Positions 39,428 through 49,629 of a stretch of DNA of 64,000 nt are shown one piece after another. The DNA lies in assembly GCF_003402535.2 (NCBI RefSeq), contig NZ_AP025170.1, positions 1,178,001-1,242,000 of the forward strand, read 5' to 3'. Below the pieces are notes generated by a model. It did not search any database and was not told where the DNA came from. It saw nothing but the letters and a program-made list of their open reading frames with translations. Source of the DNA: Cupriavidus sp. P-10 (GTDB lineage: Bacteria > Pseudomonadota > Gammaproteobacteria > Burkholderiales > Burkholderiaceae). A program made the translations under genes and the position numbers. Every line of letters starts with the position of its first letter. Within the stretch, counting starts at the first letter, position 1.

Positions 39428-41326
39428 ATGAGCCAACACAGCCAGTTCCGACTGCTCGGCGCGCGCCGCTTCGCCCCCTTTTTCTGGACCCAGTTCCTGG
39501 GGGCGATGAACGACAACGTCTTCAAGGTCGCCTTCACCTCGCTGGTGACCTACCACACGGCGCTGTTCGAGGGCGTGGACGCGCGCAGCGCCGCCTTCCT
39601 GATCTCGGCCATCTTTATCGCGCCGTTCGTGCTGTTCTCAGCCACCAGCGGGCAGGTCGCCGACAAGATGGAGAAGTCGCGCCTGATCCGGCTGGTGAAG
39701 TCGCTGGAAATCGCCATCATGGTGCTTGGCCTGGCCGGCTTTGCCTGGCACAGCGCGCCGCTGCTCTACGCCGGCACCTTCCTGATGGGGCTGCATTCGA
39801 CGCTGTTCGGGCCGGTCAAGTTTGCCTACCTGCCGCAGCACCTGGATGAAAGCGAGCTGGTCGGCGGCAACGGGCTGGTCGAGATGGGCACCTTTGTCGC
39901 GATCCTGATCGGCACGCTGATCGGCGGCGAGCTGGCAGGATTGCAGCAGGGCGGCACGGTGGTGGGGCCGCTGTATGTCGGCGCCGTGTGCGTGGCGATC
40001 GCCGTGGCGGGGCGAGTCGTGTCGGGCCGGATCCCGGTGTCGCCAGCGCCCCAGCCGGAACTGCGCATCAACTGGAATCCTTTTTCCGAGACCTGGCGCA
40101 ACCTGGTGCTGGCGCACGGCAATCGCACGGTATTCCAGAGCCTGCTCGGGATTTCGTGGCTGTGGTTCCTGGGCGCGACCTTCCTGACCTCCTTCTTCAG
40201 CTATGCCAAGGACGTGCTGGGCGGCGACCAGAATGTGGTCACGCTGCTGCTGGCGGTGTTCTCGCTGGGCATCGGCACCGGCTCGCTGCTGTGCGAGCGG
40301 CTGTCCGGGCGCCATGTGGAAGTCGGGCTGGTGCCGTTCGGCTCGATCGGCATGACGGTGTTCGCCATCGACCTGTACTTTGCCAGCCAGGGGCAGCCAC
40401 CGGGCGCGCTCACCGGCATCGGCGGCTTCCTGGCCGAGGCGCGCCACTGGCGCGTGCTGGCCGACCTGTTCCTGCTGGCGATGTTCGGCGGCTTCTACAG
40501 CGTGCCGCTGTACGCGCTGATCCAGAGCCGCAGCGCGCCCACGCACCGCGCGCGCATCATCGCCGCCAACAACATCCTGAACAGCTTCTTCATGATCGCG
40601 GCGTCGCTGTTGGGCGTGGCGATGGCGCTGGCCGGCTACAGCATCCCGCAGCTGTATCTGGTGGTGGGGCTGCTCAATGCGGTGGTGGCGGTCTATATCT
40701 ACTCGCTGGTGCCGGAATTCCTGCTGCGTTTTATCGCCTGGATCCTGGTCCACACCCTGTACCGGCTGCGCCGCGTGAACGCCGAGCGCATTCCCGCCGA
40801 CGGCCCGGCGGTGCTGGTCTGCAACCATGTCAGCTTTGCCGATGCGGTGGTGCTGATGGCATGCAGCCCGCGCCCGGTGCGCTTCGTGATGGACTACCGC
40901 ATCTTCAGCGTGCCGCTGCTGTCGTGGTTCTTCCGCCAGGCCCGCGCAATCCCGATCGCGCCCGCGCACGAACACCCGGACATGCTCAAGCGCGCGTATG
41001 ACAGCGTGGCGCAGGCACTGGAGGAGGGCGACCTGGTCTGTATCTTCCCGGAGGGCAAGATCACCGCCACCGGCGAGATCAACCCGTTCCGCCAGGGCGT
41101 GCAGCAGATCATCCGCCGCACGCCGGTGCCGGTGGTGCCGATGGCGCTGCGCGGGCTGTGGGGCAGCTTCTTCTCCCGCAAGGACGCACCGGCGATGTCG
41201 CGGCCGTTCCGCCGCGGCATCCTGAACCGGCTGGAACTGGTGGTGGGCGAGCCGGTGCCGCCTGAGGCGGCCACGCCTGAGGGGCTCCAGCAGATGGTGC
41301 AGGCCCTGCGCGGCGACTGGCGCTGA
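39428..41326 (+). CDS. MFS transporter fused to 1-acylglycerol-phosphate acyltransferase (LplT-PlsC like)
   Basis: This encodes 632 aa from ATG 39428. Residues 1 to about 420 form a 12-helix MFS transporter of the lysophospholipid transporter type (FAPFFWTQFLGAMNDNVFK start). Residues about 440-632 form a PlsC-type acyltransferase with the HX4D motif H467/D472 (NHVSFAD) and the substrate motif FPEGKIT. It could flip lysophospholipids inward and re-acylate them, as the Aas/LplT pair does, without the acyl-ACP synthetase domain found in three-part relatives. The fusion is a known family architecture. Confidence 0.9.
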   Translation: MSQHSQFRLLGARRFAPFFWTQFLGAMNDNVFKVAFTSLVTYHTALFEGVDARSAAFLISAIFIAPFVLFSATSGQVADKMEKSRLIRLVKSLEIAIMVLGLAGFAWHSAPLLYAGTFLMGLHSTLFGPVKFAYLPQHLDESELVGGNGLVEMGTFVAILIGTLIGGELAGLQQGGTVVGPLYVGAVCVAIAVAGRVVSGRIPVSPAPQPELRINWNPFSETWRNLVLAHGNRTVFQSLLGISWLWFLGATFLTSFFSYAKDVLGGDQNVVTLLLAVFSLGIGTGSLLCERLSGRHVEVGLVPFGSIGMTVFAIDLYFASQGQPPGALTGIGGFLAEARHWRVLADLFLLAMFGGFYSVPLYALIQSRSAPTHRARIIAANNILNSFFMIAASLLGVAMALAGYSIPQLYLVVGLLNAVVAVYIYSLVPEFLLRFIAWILVHTLYRLRRVNAERIPADGPAVLVCNHVSFADAVVLMACSPRPVRFVMDYRIFSVPLLSWFFRQARAIPIAPAHEHPDMLKRAYDSVAQALEEGDLVCIFPEGKITATGEINPFRQGVQQIIRRTPVPVVPMALRGLWGSFFSRKDAPAMSRPFRRGILNRLELVVGEPVPPEAATPEGLQQMVQALRGDWR

Positions 41327-41328
41327 AT

Positions 41329-41355
41329 GCATGTTCTGCATGCTCTGCATGTTCT
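41329..41355. repeat. Three 9-bp repeats between two genes
   Basis: GCATGTTCT, GCATGCTCT and GCATGTTCT follow each other directly, just after the stop of the fusion gene and 22 bp before the GST start. It may be a slippage product. No function is evident. Confidence 0.8.
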
Positions 41356-41377
41356 CCTACGCGGACCCCGACCCACC

Positions 41378-42100
41378 ATGATCACGCTCTATACCTTCGG
41401 CCCGGCCTTCGGGCTGCCTGACGCCAGCCCCTTCGTCACCAAGGCAGAGATGCTGCTCAAGCTCGCCGGCCTGCCATATCAGGCGCGCCCCGGCAGCCTG
41501 CGGCGAGCGCCCAAGGGCAAGCTGCCGTACCTCGACGACATGGGCCGGGTCGTGGCGGATTCGACCATGATCCGCTGGCATATCGAGAAGACCTACCACA
41601 TCGACTTCGACGCCGGCCTGAGCCCGGCCGAGCGCGGCATCGCCTGGGCCGCCGAGAAGCTGATGGAAGACCACCTGTACTGGGCGGTGGCGCGGGTGCG
41701 CTGGCTCGACCAGGCCAATTTCGATAAAGGGCCGGCGCAGTTCTTCCGCGGCGTGCCGGCGCCGGTGCGCGGCCTGGCCGAGCGGCTGGTGCGCTACAAG
41801 GTCAAGAAGACGCTGTGGGGGCAGGGGCTGGGCCGGCACAGCGAGGAAGAACTGGTGGCACTGGCCAGCAAGGGCGTGACCTCGATCGCCGACATCCTGG
41901 GCGACAAGCGCTACCTGATGGGCGACAAGCCATGCGGCGCCGACGCCACGCTGTTTGCCTTCGCCGGCAGCCTGCTGTGCCCCACGTTCGACACGCCGAT
42001 CCGCACCGCGGCGGAAGGGCACGCCAACCTGGTGGCCTATATGGAACGGATGCGGGCGGAGTTCTACCCCGAATTCGCACCGGAAACCGCGGCGGCCTGA
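41378..42100 (+). CDS. Glutathione S-transferase family protein
   Basis: This encodes 240 aa from ATG 41378. The N-terminal thioredoxin-like domain ([30 protein letters not shown]) matches the metaxin/Tom37-like GST group, with KLPYLDDMG and DSTMI for the glutathione site. The C-terminal helical domain has [12 protein letters not shown]. The substrate is unknown. A detoxification role is the usual guess. Confidence 0.85.
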   Translation: MITLYTFGPAFGLPDASPFVTKAEMLLKLAGLPYQARPGSLRRAPKGKLPYLDDMGRVVADSTMIRWHIEKTYHIDFDAGLSPAERGIAWAAEKLMEDHLYWAVARVRWLDQANFDKGPAQFFRGVPAPVRGLAERLVRYKVKKTLWGQGLGRHSEEELVALASKGVTSIADILGDKRYLMGDKPCGADATLFAFAGSLLCPTFDTPIRTAAEGHANLVAYMERMRAEFYPEFAPETAAA

Positions 42101-42174
42101 GCCGGCCGGGCCGCCAGCGGCCGGGCATTGGCCTTACAATGGAGGCCGTCCCCAATTCCTGTGCGGTTTCCATC

Positions 42175-43284
42175 ATGTCCGGCAACACCCTTGGCCTGCT
42201 CTTCACTGTCACCACCTTCGGCGAATCGCACGGCCCCGCCATCGGCGCGGTGGTGGATGGCTGCCCGCCGGGCATGGCGCTGAGCGAGGCCGATATCCAG
42301 GGCGACCTGGACCGCCGCAAGCCCGGCACCTCGCGCCACGTCACCCAGCGCAAGGAACCCGACCAGGTCGAAATCCTGTCCGGCGTGTTCGAGGGCAAGA
42401 CCACCGGCACCCCGATCTGCCTGCTGATCCGCAACACCGACCAGCGCAGCAAGGACTACGGCAATATCGTCGAGACCTTCCGCCCGGGACACGCGGACTA
42501 CACCTACTGGCAGAAGTACGGCATCCGCGACTATCGCGGCGGCGGCCGGTCGTCAGCTCGCCTGACCGCGCCGGTGGTGGCCGCGGCAGCGGTGGCCAAG
42601 AAGTGGCTGCGCGAGCAGTACGGCACTGAGATCCGGGGCTACATGTCGCAGCTGGGCGAGATCGCGGTGCCGTTCGCCGACTGGTCGCATGTGCCCGAGA
42701 ATCCGTTCTTCGCGCCCAACGCCGACATCATCCCCGAGCTGGAAACCTATATGGACGCGCTGCGCCGCGACGGCGATTCGGTCGGCGCGCGCATCGAGGT
42801 GGTGGCCAGCAACGTGCCGGTCGGGCTGGGCGAGCCGCTGTTCGACCGCCTCGACGCCGATATCGCGCACGCGATGATGGGCATCAACGCAGTCAAGGGC
42901 GTGGAGATCGGCGCCGGCTTCGACAGCGTGTCGCAGCGGGGCAGCGTGCATGGCGACGAGCTGACCGCTGACGGCTTCCGCACCAACAATTCCGGCGGCG
43001 TGCTGGGCGGCATTTCCACCGGCCAGGATGTCACCGTGTCGCTGGCGATCAAGCCGACGTCCTCGATCCGCACGCCGCGCGAGTCGATCGACAAGGCCGG
43101 CAATGCCGCCACGGTCGAAACCTTCGGCCGCCACGACCCGTGCGTCGGCATCCGCGCCACGCCGATCGCCGAGGCCATGCTGGCGCTGGTGCTGATGGAC
43201 CACGCGCTGCGCCACCGCGCGCAATGCGGCGACGTCAAGACCGACACGCCGCACATTCCGGCGCAGGTCGGCCAGACGCGCTGA
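42175..43284 (+). CDS. aroC: Chorismate synthase
   Basis: This encodes 369 aa from ATG 42175 ([20 protein letters not shown]). It converts EPSP to chorismate with reduced FMN, the last step of the shikimate pathway. The three family signatures are visible: GESHGPAIG near the N-terminus, [10 protein letters not shown] in the middle, and the C-terminal [12 protein letters not shown] region. It is next to the MFS gene, which starts 31 bp downstream. Confidence 0.97.
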   Translation: MSGNTLGLLFTVTTFGESHGPAIGAVVDGCPPGMALSEADIQGDLDRRKPGTSRHVTQRKEPDQVEILSGVFEGKTTGTPICLLIRNTDQRSKDYGNIVETFRPGHADYTYWQKYGIRDYRGGGRSSARLTAPVVAAAAVAKKWLREQYGTEIRGYMSQLGEIAVPFADWSHVPENPFFAPNADIIPELETYMDALRRDGDSVGARIEVVASNVPVGLGEPLFDRLDADIAHAMMGINAVKGVEIGAGFDSVSQRGSVHGDELTADGFRTNNSGGVLGGISTGQDVTVSLAIKPTSSIRTPRESIDKAGNAATVETFGRHDPCVGIRATPIAEAMLALVLMDHALRHRAQCGDVKTDTPHIPAQVGQTR

Positions 43285-43315
43285 GTTGAGCACGCTCCCT
43301 GGGGCTGGCGGTGCC

Positions 43316-44569
43316 ATGGGTACCGCTCGCCCGGATTACGCCCGCTTCGGGCTTTTCTATCTTGGCTACTACGGCTATGTCGGCGTCATCTCGCCGTACG
43401 TGAGCCTGTATTTCGCCGATCGCGGTTTCAATCCGGTGCAGATCGGCGTGCTGATGGCCAGCTTCCAGGTCAGCCGCATCGTCGGGCCCTACCTGTGGGG
43501 CTGGCTGTCCGACGTAATGCACACACGCGTGCGCATCCTGCGCGTGAGCGCGTTCACCTCGCTGCTGGCGTTCCTGATGCTGCCCGGCGTGGGCAGCTAC
43601 GGCGGCATGATGGCGATGATGCTGACGCTGAGCCTGCTCACCAGCGCGATGTCGCCGCTGGGCGATGCCCTCACCATCTCCACGCTGCGCCGCTACGGCG
43701 CCTTTGACCATAGCTATGGCCGCATCCGCATGTTCGGCTCGGTCGGCTTTATTGGCGCGGTGCTGGCCGGTGGGGCACTGTTCGAGATGGTCGGCATGCG
43801 CGCCTTCCCGTGGGTGGCCAGCGGCTTGCTGGCGATCCTGGCAGGCGTGGTGCTGAGCATGCGCGATGCCGTCGACGACGGGCCGCGCGTGCCCGCGCCG
43901 CGCGCGCTGCCCTTGCTGCGCCGGCCGGACGTGGCATGGTTCCTGGCATCGGCCTTCCTGATGATGTTCGCGCACGCCGCGCTCTACGTGTTCTATTCGC
44001 TGTGGCTGGAGAAGCTTGGCTACAGCAAGTTCGCCATCGGCGTGATGTGGACCATCGGCGTGGTCGCCGAAATCGTTTTCTTCTATTACCAGGGCCTGTT
44101 GTTCGCGCGCTTCGCGCTGCGCACGATCCTGGCCGGCACTTTCGTGCTGGCTGCGGTCCGCTTTGGCCTGACCGGCTACTTCGCGCAGCTTGCCTGGCTG
44201 ATGGCGCTGGTGCAGGTATTGCACGCGGCCACTTTCGCCGCGCACCACAGCGCCAGCCTGAAGCGGCTGCAGGCATGGTTTGCCGGGCCGCTGCAGGGAC
44301 GCGGGCAGGCGCTGTACACGGGGATTTCCTACGGCGTCGGCGGCACGCTCGGGGGGCTCGCCATGGGCTGGACCTGGAATGCGCTGGCGCCCGAACACAC
44401 CTTCGGGCTGGCCGCCCTGGCCGCGGCGGCCGGCGCCTTCTGCGCGGCGATGAGCTTCCGCGCGGAGGGTGCGGCAGGCGGCGATGCGCTTCAGGCCAGC
44501 GCGGCGCAGACGCGCTCGCCAATTGCCAGCGACGAGGTCAGCCCCGGCGACTCGATGCCGAACAGGTGA
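43316..44569 (+). CDS. MFS transporter, HcaT-like (PPP) family
   Basis: This encodes 417 aa if started at ATG 43316; a TTG at 43286, almost touching aroC, is possible. The start [30 protein letters not shown] and twelve hydrophobic segments match the 3-phenylpropionate permease-like family. The substrate may be an aromatic acid. Its last 79 bp overlap the end of the opposing gene at 44491, tail to tail. Confidence 0.85.
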   Translation: MGTARPDYARFGLFYLGYYGYVGVISPYVSLYFADRGFNPVQIGVLMASFQVSRIVGPYLWGWLSDVMHTRVRILRVSAFTSLLAFLMLPGVGSYGGMMAMMLTLSLLTSAMSPLGDALTISTLRRYGAFDHSYGRIRMFGSVGFIGAVLAGGALFEMVGMRAFPWVASGLLAILAGVVLSMRDAVDDGPRVPAPRALPLLRRPDVAWFLASAFLMMFAHAALYVFYSLWLEKLGYSKFAIGVMWTIGVVAEIVFFYYQGLLFARFALRTILAGTFVLAAVRFGLTGYFAQLAWLMALVQVLHAATFAAHHSASLKRLQAWFAGPLQGRGQALYTGISYGVGGTLGGLAMGWTWNALAPEHTFGLAALAAAAGAFCAAMSFRAEGAAGGDALQASAAQTRSPIASDEVSPGDSMPNR

Positions 44570-45597
44570 ACCAGCCCCGGCACGCCATGCACGGCGGGGC
44601 CATCGATGCGGAAGTCGGCCGCCACCTCGTGCGGGCCGCTGATCTTGGGGCGGATGCCGGCATAGCCCGGCTGCAGCGCGCCGTCGGCCAGTCCCGGCCA
44701 GTAGCGGCGCACCTCGTCATAGAAGCCGTCAGCATCGGCCGGGTCGACGCTGTACTCGATGTCGTCGATCCAGCGCACATTGGGGCCGAAACGTGCCTGG
44801 CCGCCGAGGTCCAGCGTCAGGTGCACGCCCAGTCCTGCGGCCTCGGGCACCGGGTAGATCAGCCGTGAGAACGGCGCGCGCCCGGCCAGCGTGAAATAGC
44901 AGCCCTTGGCGTAGTGCTGCGGCGGGATATGGGCCTCGGGCATGCCATCGAGGCGGCGCGCCAGTTCCGGCGCTGTCAGGCCGGCCGAGTTCACCACCGT
45001 GCGCGCCAGCAGCGTGGTCGCGCCGCCATCCTCGCTGCCCACTTCCAGGCGGATCCCGTCCGCGGTGATCGCGCCGCCCAGCACCGGCGACTGCACCGCC
45101 AGCATCGCACCCGCGTTCTCGGCATCGCCCAGCAGTGCGGTCATCAGGCCGTGGCTGTCGACGATGCCGGTGGAGGGCGACAGCAGCGCGGCATGGCATT
45201 GCAGCTGCGGCTCCAGCGCCTGCGCTTCGTCGCGCGAGAGCAGCCGCAGGTCGTCGACGCCGTTGGCCGCGGCCTTGGCGCGGATGCCGTCCAGCGTGGC
45301 CACCTGCGCCGCGCTGGTGGCGACGATCAGCTTGCCGCAGCGCTGGTGCGCGACGTGGTGCGTGGCGCAGTAGTCGTACAGCATGGCCTTGCCACGTACG
45401 CACAACTCCGCCTTCAGTGAACCGGCGGGGTAGTAGATGCCGGCGTGGATGACCTCGCTGTTGCGCGCGCTGGTGATGGTGCCGAAGGCGTTCTCGGCTT
45501 CCAGGATGATCACCTCGCGGCCCTGCAGCGCGAGGGCGCGCGCGGCTGCCAGTCCTACGACACCCGCGCCGATGACGACGCAATCCACCTTTTCCAT
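44491..45597 (-). CDS. L-2-hydroxyglutarate oxidase-like FAD enzyme (DAO family)
   Basis: This encodes 368 aa from the ATG at 45597, preceded by AAGGA. The N-terminal FAD Rossmann motif [16 protein letters not shown], the [20 protein letters not shown] segment and the C-terminal [21 protein letters not shown] match the L-2-hydroxyglutarate dehydrogenase (LhgO) branch of D-amino acid oxidases. It could oxidise L-2-hydroxyglutarate to 2-oxoglutarate. It follows a GntR regulator 56 bp away on the same strand and is probably controlled by it. Confidence 0.87.
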   Translation of the reverse strand: MEKVDCVVIGAGVVGLAAARALALQGREVIILEAENAFGTITSARNSEVIHAGIYYPAGSLKAELCVRGKAMLYDYCATHHVAHQRCGKLIVATSAAQVATLDGIRAKAAANGVDDLRLLSRDEAQALEPQLQCHAALLSPSTGIVDSHGLMTALLGDAENAGAMLAVQSPVLGGAITADGIRLEVGSEDGGATTLLARTVVNSAGLTAPELARRLDGMPEAHIPPQHYAKGCYFTLAGRAPFSRLIYPVPEAAGLGVHLTLDLGGQARFGPNVRWIDDIEYSVDPADADGFYDEVRRYWPGLADGALQPGYAGIRPKISGPHEVAADFRIDGPAVHGVPGLVHLFGIESPGLTSSLAIGERVCAALA

Positions 45598-45653
45598 GCT
45601 CGATTCCTTGTTGCTGAGGTTTGTTGCCAGTGCTGACTGCTGTGTGGCGGAAT

Positions 45654-46364
45654 TCAGCCCGCCAGGCCCAGCCGGGAGGCCGCGGCGGCCAGGTGCCGTT
45701 GCGCAGCCTCGCGCGCTGCCGGGGCATTGCCGGCGGCGATGGCGTCGGCCAGCGCCGTGTGTTCGGTGTCGGCGGCGCGCGGGCTGCCGGTGGCTGCGCC
45801 GAGCCGCGCGGTGTTCTCCCACGCGCGCTGTCGTGCCGCCAGCATCTGCTGGCTGACGAAGTCGGTCAGGCCGGTAAAGCAGGGGTTGTGCGCGGCTTCG
45901 GCGATGGCGTGGTGGAAGGCCATGTCGGCGGCAGCCGCGTTGGCCATGTCGCCACGGCCGTCGGCCTGCGCCTGCATGGCCGCGAGTGCGGCGCGGATCG
46001 CATCGACATCGGTTGCGGTACGGCGCTCGGCCGCCATCTCGGCGCAGGCGGTTTCGACCACGCGGCGCAGCTCGAACAGCTGCGCCAGCGTGGGTCCGCC
46101 GTCCGGTGCGCTCGCCACGCGCCAGGCCTGGCCGCCCGGGGTTTCCGAAACAAAGGCACCGGAACCCTTGCGCGTGACCAGCACGCCGTCGGCCTTGAGC
46201 TGGGCGATGGCTTCCCGCACGATCGGCCGGCTTACGCCGAAGGTGTCGGCCAGGCTCGCTTCGGCGGGCAGGCGTCCGCCCGCGGCGTAGCGGCCGGCGA
46301 GGATGTCGTCGTGCAAGGACTGGGCGATGCGGCTGGCCAGGGAGGCCGGGCGGTGCAGGGTCAT
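45654..46364 (-). CDS. GntR/FadR-family transcriptional regulator
   Basis: This encodes 236 aa from the ATG at 46364. The N-terminal winged helix ([27 protein letters not shown]) and a C-terminal all-helical FCD domain with metal-binding His candidates ([10 protein letters not shown]) identify the FadR subfamily. It is followed by an L-2-hydroxyglutarate oxidase-like gene, so it may sense a 2-hydroxy acid. A perfect inverted repeat of the family's usual operator type lies 16 bp upstream of its start. Confidence 0.92.
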   Translation of the reverse strand: MTLHRPASLASRIAQSLHDDILAGRYAAGGRLPAEASLADTFGVSRPIVREAIAQLKADGVLVTRKGSGAFVSETPGGQAWRVASAPDGGPTLAQLFELRRVVETACAEMAAERRTATDVDAIRAALAAMQAQADGRGDMANAAAADMAFHHAIAEAAHNPCFTGLTDFVSQQMLAARQRAWENTARLGAATGSPRAADTEHTALADAIAAGNAPAAREAAQRHLAAAASRLGLAG

Positions 46365-46379
46365 GGGTAGATATGTCAG

Positions 46380-46392
46380 GCTGTCAGACAGC
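46380..46392. promoter_or_regulatory. Candidate FadR-type GntR operator
   Basis: GCTGTCAGACAGC is a perfect 13-bp palindrome around a central A. Its core TGTCAGACA fits the GT-N3-AC pattern known for FadR-subfamily operators. It lies 16 bp before the start of the GntR gene, suggesting autoregulation of the two-gene unit. Confidence 0.7.
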
Positions 46393-46607
46393 TTTGTGCG
46401 ATTGTGCTGGCGAAGTTGTTGCGCGTCAAGCTTGCCGCAGATTGCCGGTGCTAAACATGGCGGCCTCGACCCGCAGTATTCGCTAAATTTCTTTGGCCAA
46501 CGGCCGATAGATCCCGGATACAGGTGGGGGATACTGCCCGGCAGCTCCGCCGTGGGTTTGCCATGCCCCGCGCGCGGCGACAAACGCGGGGCCCTTTGCA
46601 AACAACC

Positions 46608-47531
46608 ATGATCCAGCTTACTCCCAACGATCTCCCGGTCGGACACCCGCTGCCCTGGGCGCTGCTAGACGGCGACGGCAACCTGGTGCTCGGCAGCGGC
46701 AGCGTCATCCCCGATGCGCGCGACCTGGCGCTGGTGTTCCGCCACGGCGTGGTCTGCCGCGCCGGTAATAGCGGCAATAGCGATGACACCGACGATAGCG
46801 GCAATAGCGGCGATGCCGAGGCCGCCACCCGCACCGCGCCCGGGCCACTAGGCCTGCAGGTCGGTACGCTGCTTCACGTCAAGCACGAAGGCGAGTCCGC
46901 GCGCGCCGCCGCCAGCCGCCTGATCGGCTTTATCGAGCAGGGGCTGTTCGTGACCTGGCCGCAACTGGGCGGGCGCGACCTGCCGCTGCAGGCGGGCGAC
47001 ACCGTGTTGCTGCGGGGCTTCTCCGGGCAGGCGATCCATAGCTTTACCTCGACCATCACCGCGGTCTGCCGAAGCCCGTTCCGTTACCTGGTGCTGTCGG
47101 CGCCGACCAACCTGCATGCGACCCCGGTACGCAAGGCGGCGCGCGTGCCAACGCGTCTGGCGGCATACCTGACCGAGCCCCCGGAAGACGACGATGACGA
47201 TCATGGCGTGGCCGTCGCGGTGCGGACGGGTACGGCCCGGCTGGCGCTGCTGTCCGACCTCAGCACCGGCGGAGCGCTGGTGCAGACCACCGCGCCGTCG
47301 CCCGCGCCGGGCAGCCGCGTGCGGCTGCGCTTCCAGCTGCGGGCCGCGTCGTTCGACAGCGAAGTCATCGTCGACGGCTGGATCCGGGCGGCGCCGGGAC
47401 CAGCCAGCCAGGACGATGCCGAATTCCCGGCCTTCGGTGTGGCCTTCGATTTGCTGGCAGAGCGCGAGATGACGCTGCTGCAGTGCTACATCTACGAACA
47501 GCTGCTGTCCACGACGCGCCTGCCACTGTAG
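46608..47531 (+). CDS. YcgR-like PilZ protein (c-di-GMP receptor)
   Basis: This encodes 307 aa from ATG 46608. The N-terminal half resembles the YcgR N-terminal domain and has an insertion rich in Asn, Ser, Gly and Asp (GNSGNSDDTDDSGNSGD, about residues 54-70). The C-terminal PilZ domain keeps the c-di-GMP-binding residues: RKAARVPTR gives RxxxR and DLSTGGALV gives DxSxxG. It should bind c-di-GMP and probably modulates motility or surface functions. It is divergent from the GntR gene and has no flagellar genes nearby. Confidence 0.88.
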   Translation: MIQLTPNDLPVGHPLPWALLDGDGNLVLGSGSVIPDARDLALVFRHGVVCRAGNSGNSDDTDDSGNSGDAEAATRTAPGPLGLQVGTLLHVKHEGESARAAASRLIGFIEQGLFVTWPQLGGRDLPLQAGDTVLLRGFSGQAIHSFTSTITAVCRSPFRYLVLSAPTNLHATPVRKAARVPTRLAAYLTEPPEDDDDDHGVAVAVRTGTARLALLSDLSTGGALVQTTAPSPAPGSRVRLRFQLRAASFDSEVIVDGWIRAAPGPASQDDAEFPAFGVAFDLLAEREMTLLQCYIYEQLLSTTRLPL

Positions 47532-47576
47532 CCGGCGACCGGCGGCCTCGGTACCTGCGTTCAGCAGCGCGCCAAC

Positions 47577-47608
47577 AAAAAAAACGGCACCGGGAGACCG
47601 GTGCCGTT
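47577..47608 (-). terminator. Intrinsic terminator of the ETF-QO gene
   Basis: AACGGCACCGG (47583-47593) pairs perfectly with CCGGTGCCGTT (47598-47608) around GAGA, and on the minus strand a T-run follows (complement of A 47577-47584). It lies 31 bp after the stop at 47640. Confidence 0.92.
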
Positions 47609-47639
47609 CCATGCGCCAGGCGCTTGCGCGCCCGGGGGC

Positions 47640-49328
47640 TTACATGCCGACGTAGTTCGGACCGCCACCGCCTTCCGGCGTGACCCACACGATGTTCTGC
47701 GTCGGATCCTTGATGTCGCAGGTCTTGCAGTGCACGCAGTTCTGCGCATTGATCTGCAGCCGTTCCTTGCCCGAGGTTTCGTCCTGCACGAACTCGTACA
47801 CACCCGCCGGGCAGTAGCGCGACTCGGGGCCGGCGTACTTGTCCCAGTTGATGTTGACCGGCACGCTGGCGTCCTTCAGCGTCAGGTGCGCCGGCTGGTT
47901 TTCCTCATGGTTGGTGTTGCTGATGAACACCGAGCTGAGGCGGTCGAAGGTCAGCTTGCCGTCCGGCTTCGGGTAGACGATCTTCTCGCACTCGGCCGCC
48001 GGCTTCAGGTACACATGGTCCGGCTTGACGCGATGGATGGTCCAGGGCGGGTTGCGGATGCCCAGCTTGGGCAGCAGCCACTGCTCGATGCCGGTCATCA
48101 GCGTCGCGGTGGTGCGGCCCTTCTTGAACCACTGCTTGAAGTTCTTGGCCTGCAGCAGTTCCTTGTACAGCCAGCTCTGCTCGAACGCGGCGGGGTAGGC
48201 GGTCAGCTCGTCGTGCTGGCGGCCGCCCTGCAGTGCGTCGTACGCGGCCTCGGCGGCCAGCATGCCGGTCTTGATCGCGGCGTGGCTGCCCTTGATGCGC
48301 GAGGCGTTCAGGTAGCCGGCATCGCAGCCGACCAGCGCGCCACCCGGGAACACGGTCTTGGGCAGCGACAGCAGGCCGCCGGCGGTGATAGCGCGCGCGC
48401 CGTAGCTCAGGCGCTTGCCGCCTTCAAAGTACTGGCGGATTTCCGGGTGCGTCTTGAAGCGCTGGAATTCCTCGAACGGCGACAGCCACGGGTTGGTGTA
48501 ATCCAGGCCGACCACAAAGCCGACCGCGACCTTGTTGTCTTCCATGTGGTACAGGAACGAGCCGCCATAGGTGGCCGGATCCAGCGGCCAGCCGGCGGTG
48601 TGCACCACCAGGCCGGGCTTGTGCTTGGCCGGGTCGATCTCCCACAGTTCCTTCAGGCCGATGCCGTAGCTCTGCGGATCCTTGCCGGCATCCAGGCCAA
48701 ACTTGGCGATCAGCTGCCTGCCCAGATGGCCGCGCGCGCCTTCGGCGAAGATGGTGTACTTGGCATGCAGTTCCATGCCGAGCTGGAAGTTGTCGGTGGG
48801 CTCGCCTTCCTTGCCGATGCCCATGTTGCCGGTGGCCACGCCCTTGACCGAGCCGTCTTCGTTGTACAGCACTTCGGCCGCGGGGAAGCCCGGGAAGATC
48901 TCCACGCCCAGCGCCTCGGCCTGCTGGCCCAGCCAGCGCACGAAGTTCGACAGGCTGATGATGTAGTTGCCGTGGTTATGGAAGCACTCGGGCAGCAGCG
49001 CGGGCGGGGTGCCCTTGGAGCCGGATTCGTTCAGGAACAGGAACTTGTCCTCGGTGACCGGCTGGTTCAGCGGTGCGCCCAGCTCCTGCCAGTTCGGGAA
49101 CAGCTCGTTGAGGGCGCGCGGATCCATGATGGCGCCCGACAGGATATGCGCGCCGGGTTCGGAACCCTTTTCAAGCACGCATACGTTGACGTCGCTGCCC
49201 TTCTCCTGCGCGAGTTGCTTCAGGCGGATGGCCGTGGCCAGGCCGGCGGGGCCGCCGCCGACGACGACCACGTCGTATTCCATGGCTTCACGCGGGCCGA
49301 ACTGCTCCAGGAGCTGTTGCTGATCCAT
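47640..49328 (-). CDS. etfD: Electron transfer flavoprotein-ubiquinone oxidoreductase
   Basis: This encodes 562 aa. It carries electrons from ETF (loaded by acyl-CoA dehydrogenases) to ubiquinone at the inner membrane. The FAD motif VVVGGGPAGL is at 21-30, a GARGHLG region follows mid-protein, and the C-terminal 4Fe-4S cluster Cys are in RYCPAGVYEF and NCVHCKTCDI. The acyl-CoA dehydrogenase at 11390-12529 is one expected upstream electron source. An inverted repeat of the TetR type lies in the shared upstream region. Confidence 0.96.
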   Translation of the reverse strand: MDQQQLLEQFGPREAMEYDVVVVGGGPAGLATAIRLKQLAQEKGSDVNVCVLEKGSEPGAHILSGAIMDPRALNELFPNWQELGAPLNQPVTEDKFLFLNESGSKGTPPALLPECFHNHGNYIISLSNFVRWLGQQAEALGVEIFPGFPAAEVLYNEDGSVKGVATGNMGIGKEGEPTDNFQLGMELHAKYTIFAEGARGHLGRQLIAKFGLDAGKDPQSYGIGLKELWEIDPAKHKPGLVVHTAGWPLDPATYGGSFLYHMEDNKVAVGFVVGLDYTNPWLSPFEEFQRFKTHPEIRQYFEGGKRLSYGARAITAGGLLSLPKTVFPGGALVGCDAGYLNASRIKGSHAAIKTGMLAAEAAYDALQGGRQHDELTAYPAAFEQSWLYKELLQAKNFKQWFKKGRTTATLMTGIEQWLLPKLGIRNPPWTIHRVKPDHVYLKPAAECEKIVYPKPDGKLTFDRLSSVFISNTNHEENQPAHLTLKDASVPVNINWDKYAGPESRYCPAGVYEFVQDETSGKERLQINAQNCVHCKTCDIKDPTQNIVWVTPEGGGGPNYVGM

Positions 49329-49552
49329 TGTCTCTAACCCTCTATTTCTTTGCTGCTAGCTTTGCAATTGTGGGAAGTGCGGTGATCGTTCTGCTCGAAC
49401 CTGCGCCGGCGGGCACGGGGAGGAATTTTGACGGCTGTTTGCGGCCGATAGCCGGCCGGATCGCTCGTTTTCCCTCTTTCCCTTTGCGGGCCAAGTTCTT
49501 AGAATCTCCGGCATTGTCCGGGACTCGCCACCCACAGGCAAGGATTTTTTTG

Positions 49553-49564
49553 GAACGGTCGTTC
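49553..49564. promoter_or_regulatory. GAACG-GT-CGTTC inverted repeat
   Basis: Perfect 5-bp arms (GAACG 49553-49557, CGTTC 49560-49564) with a 2-bp centre sit between T-runs in the 301-bp divergent region of ETF-QO and an SDR gene. The rest of the region shows no other strong element. The form resembles TetR-family fatty-acid repressor sites of betaproteobacteria. The match is from memory, not a search. Confidence 0.5.
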
Positions 49565-49629
49565 TTTTTTATGATATGCCGCCTTCCGCACCCGAAGAGG
49601 CTGGAGGGGCGCCCGCACAAGAGGTCATC

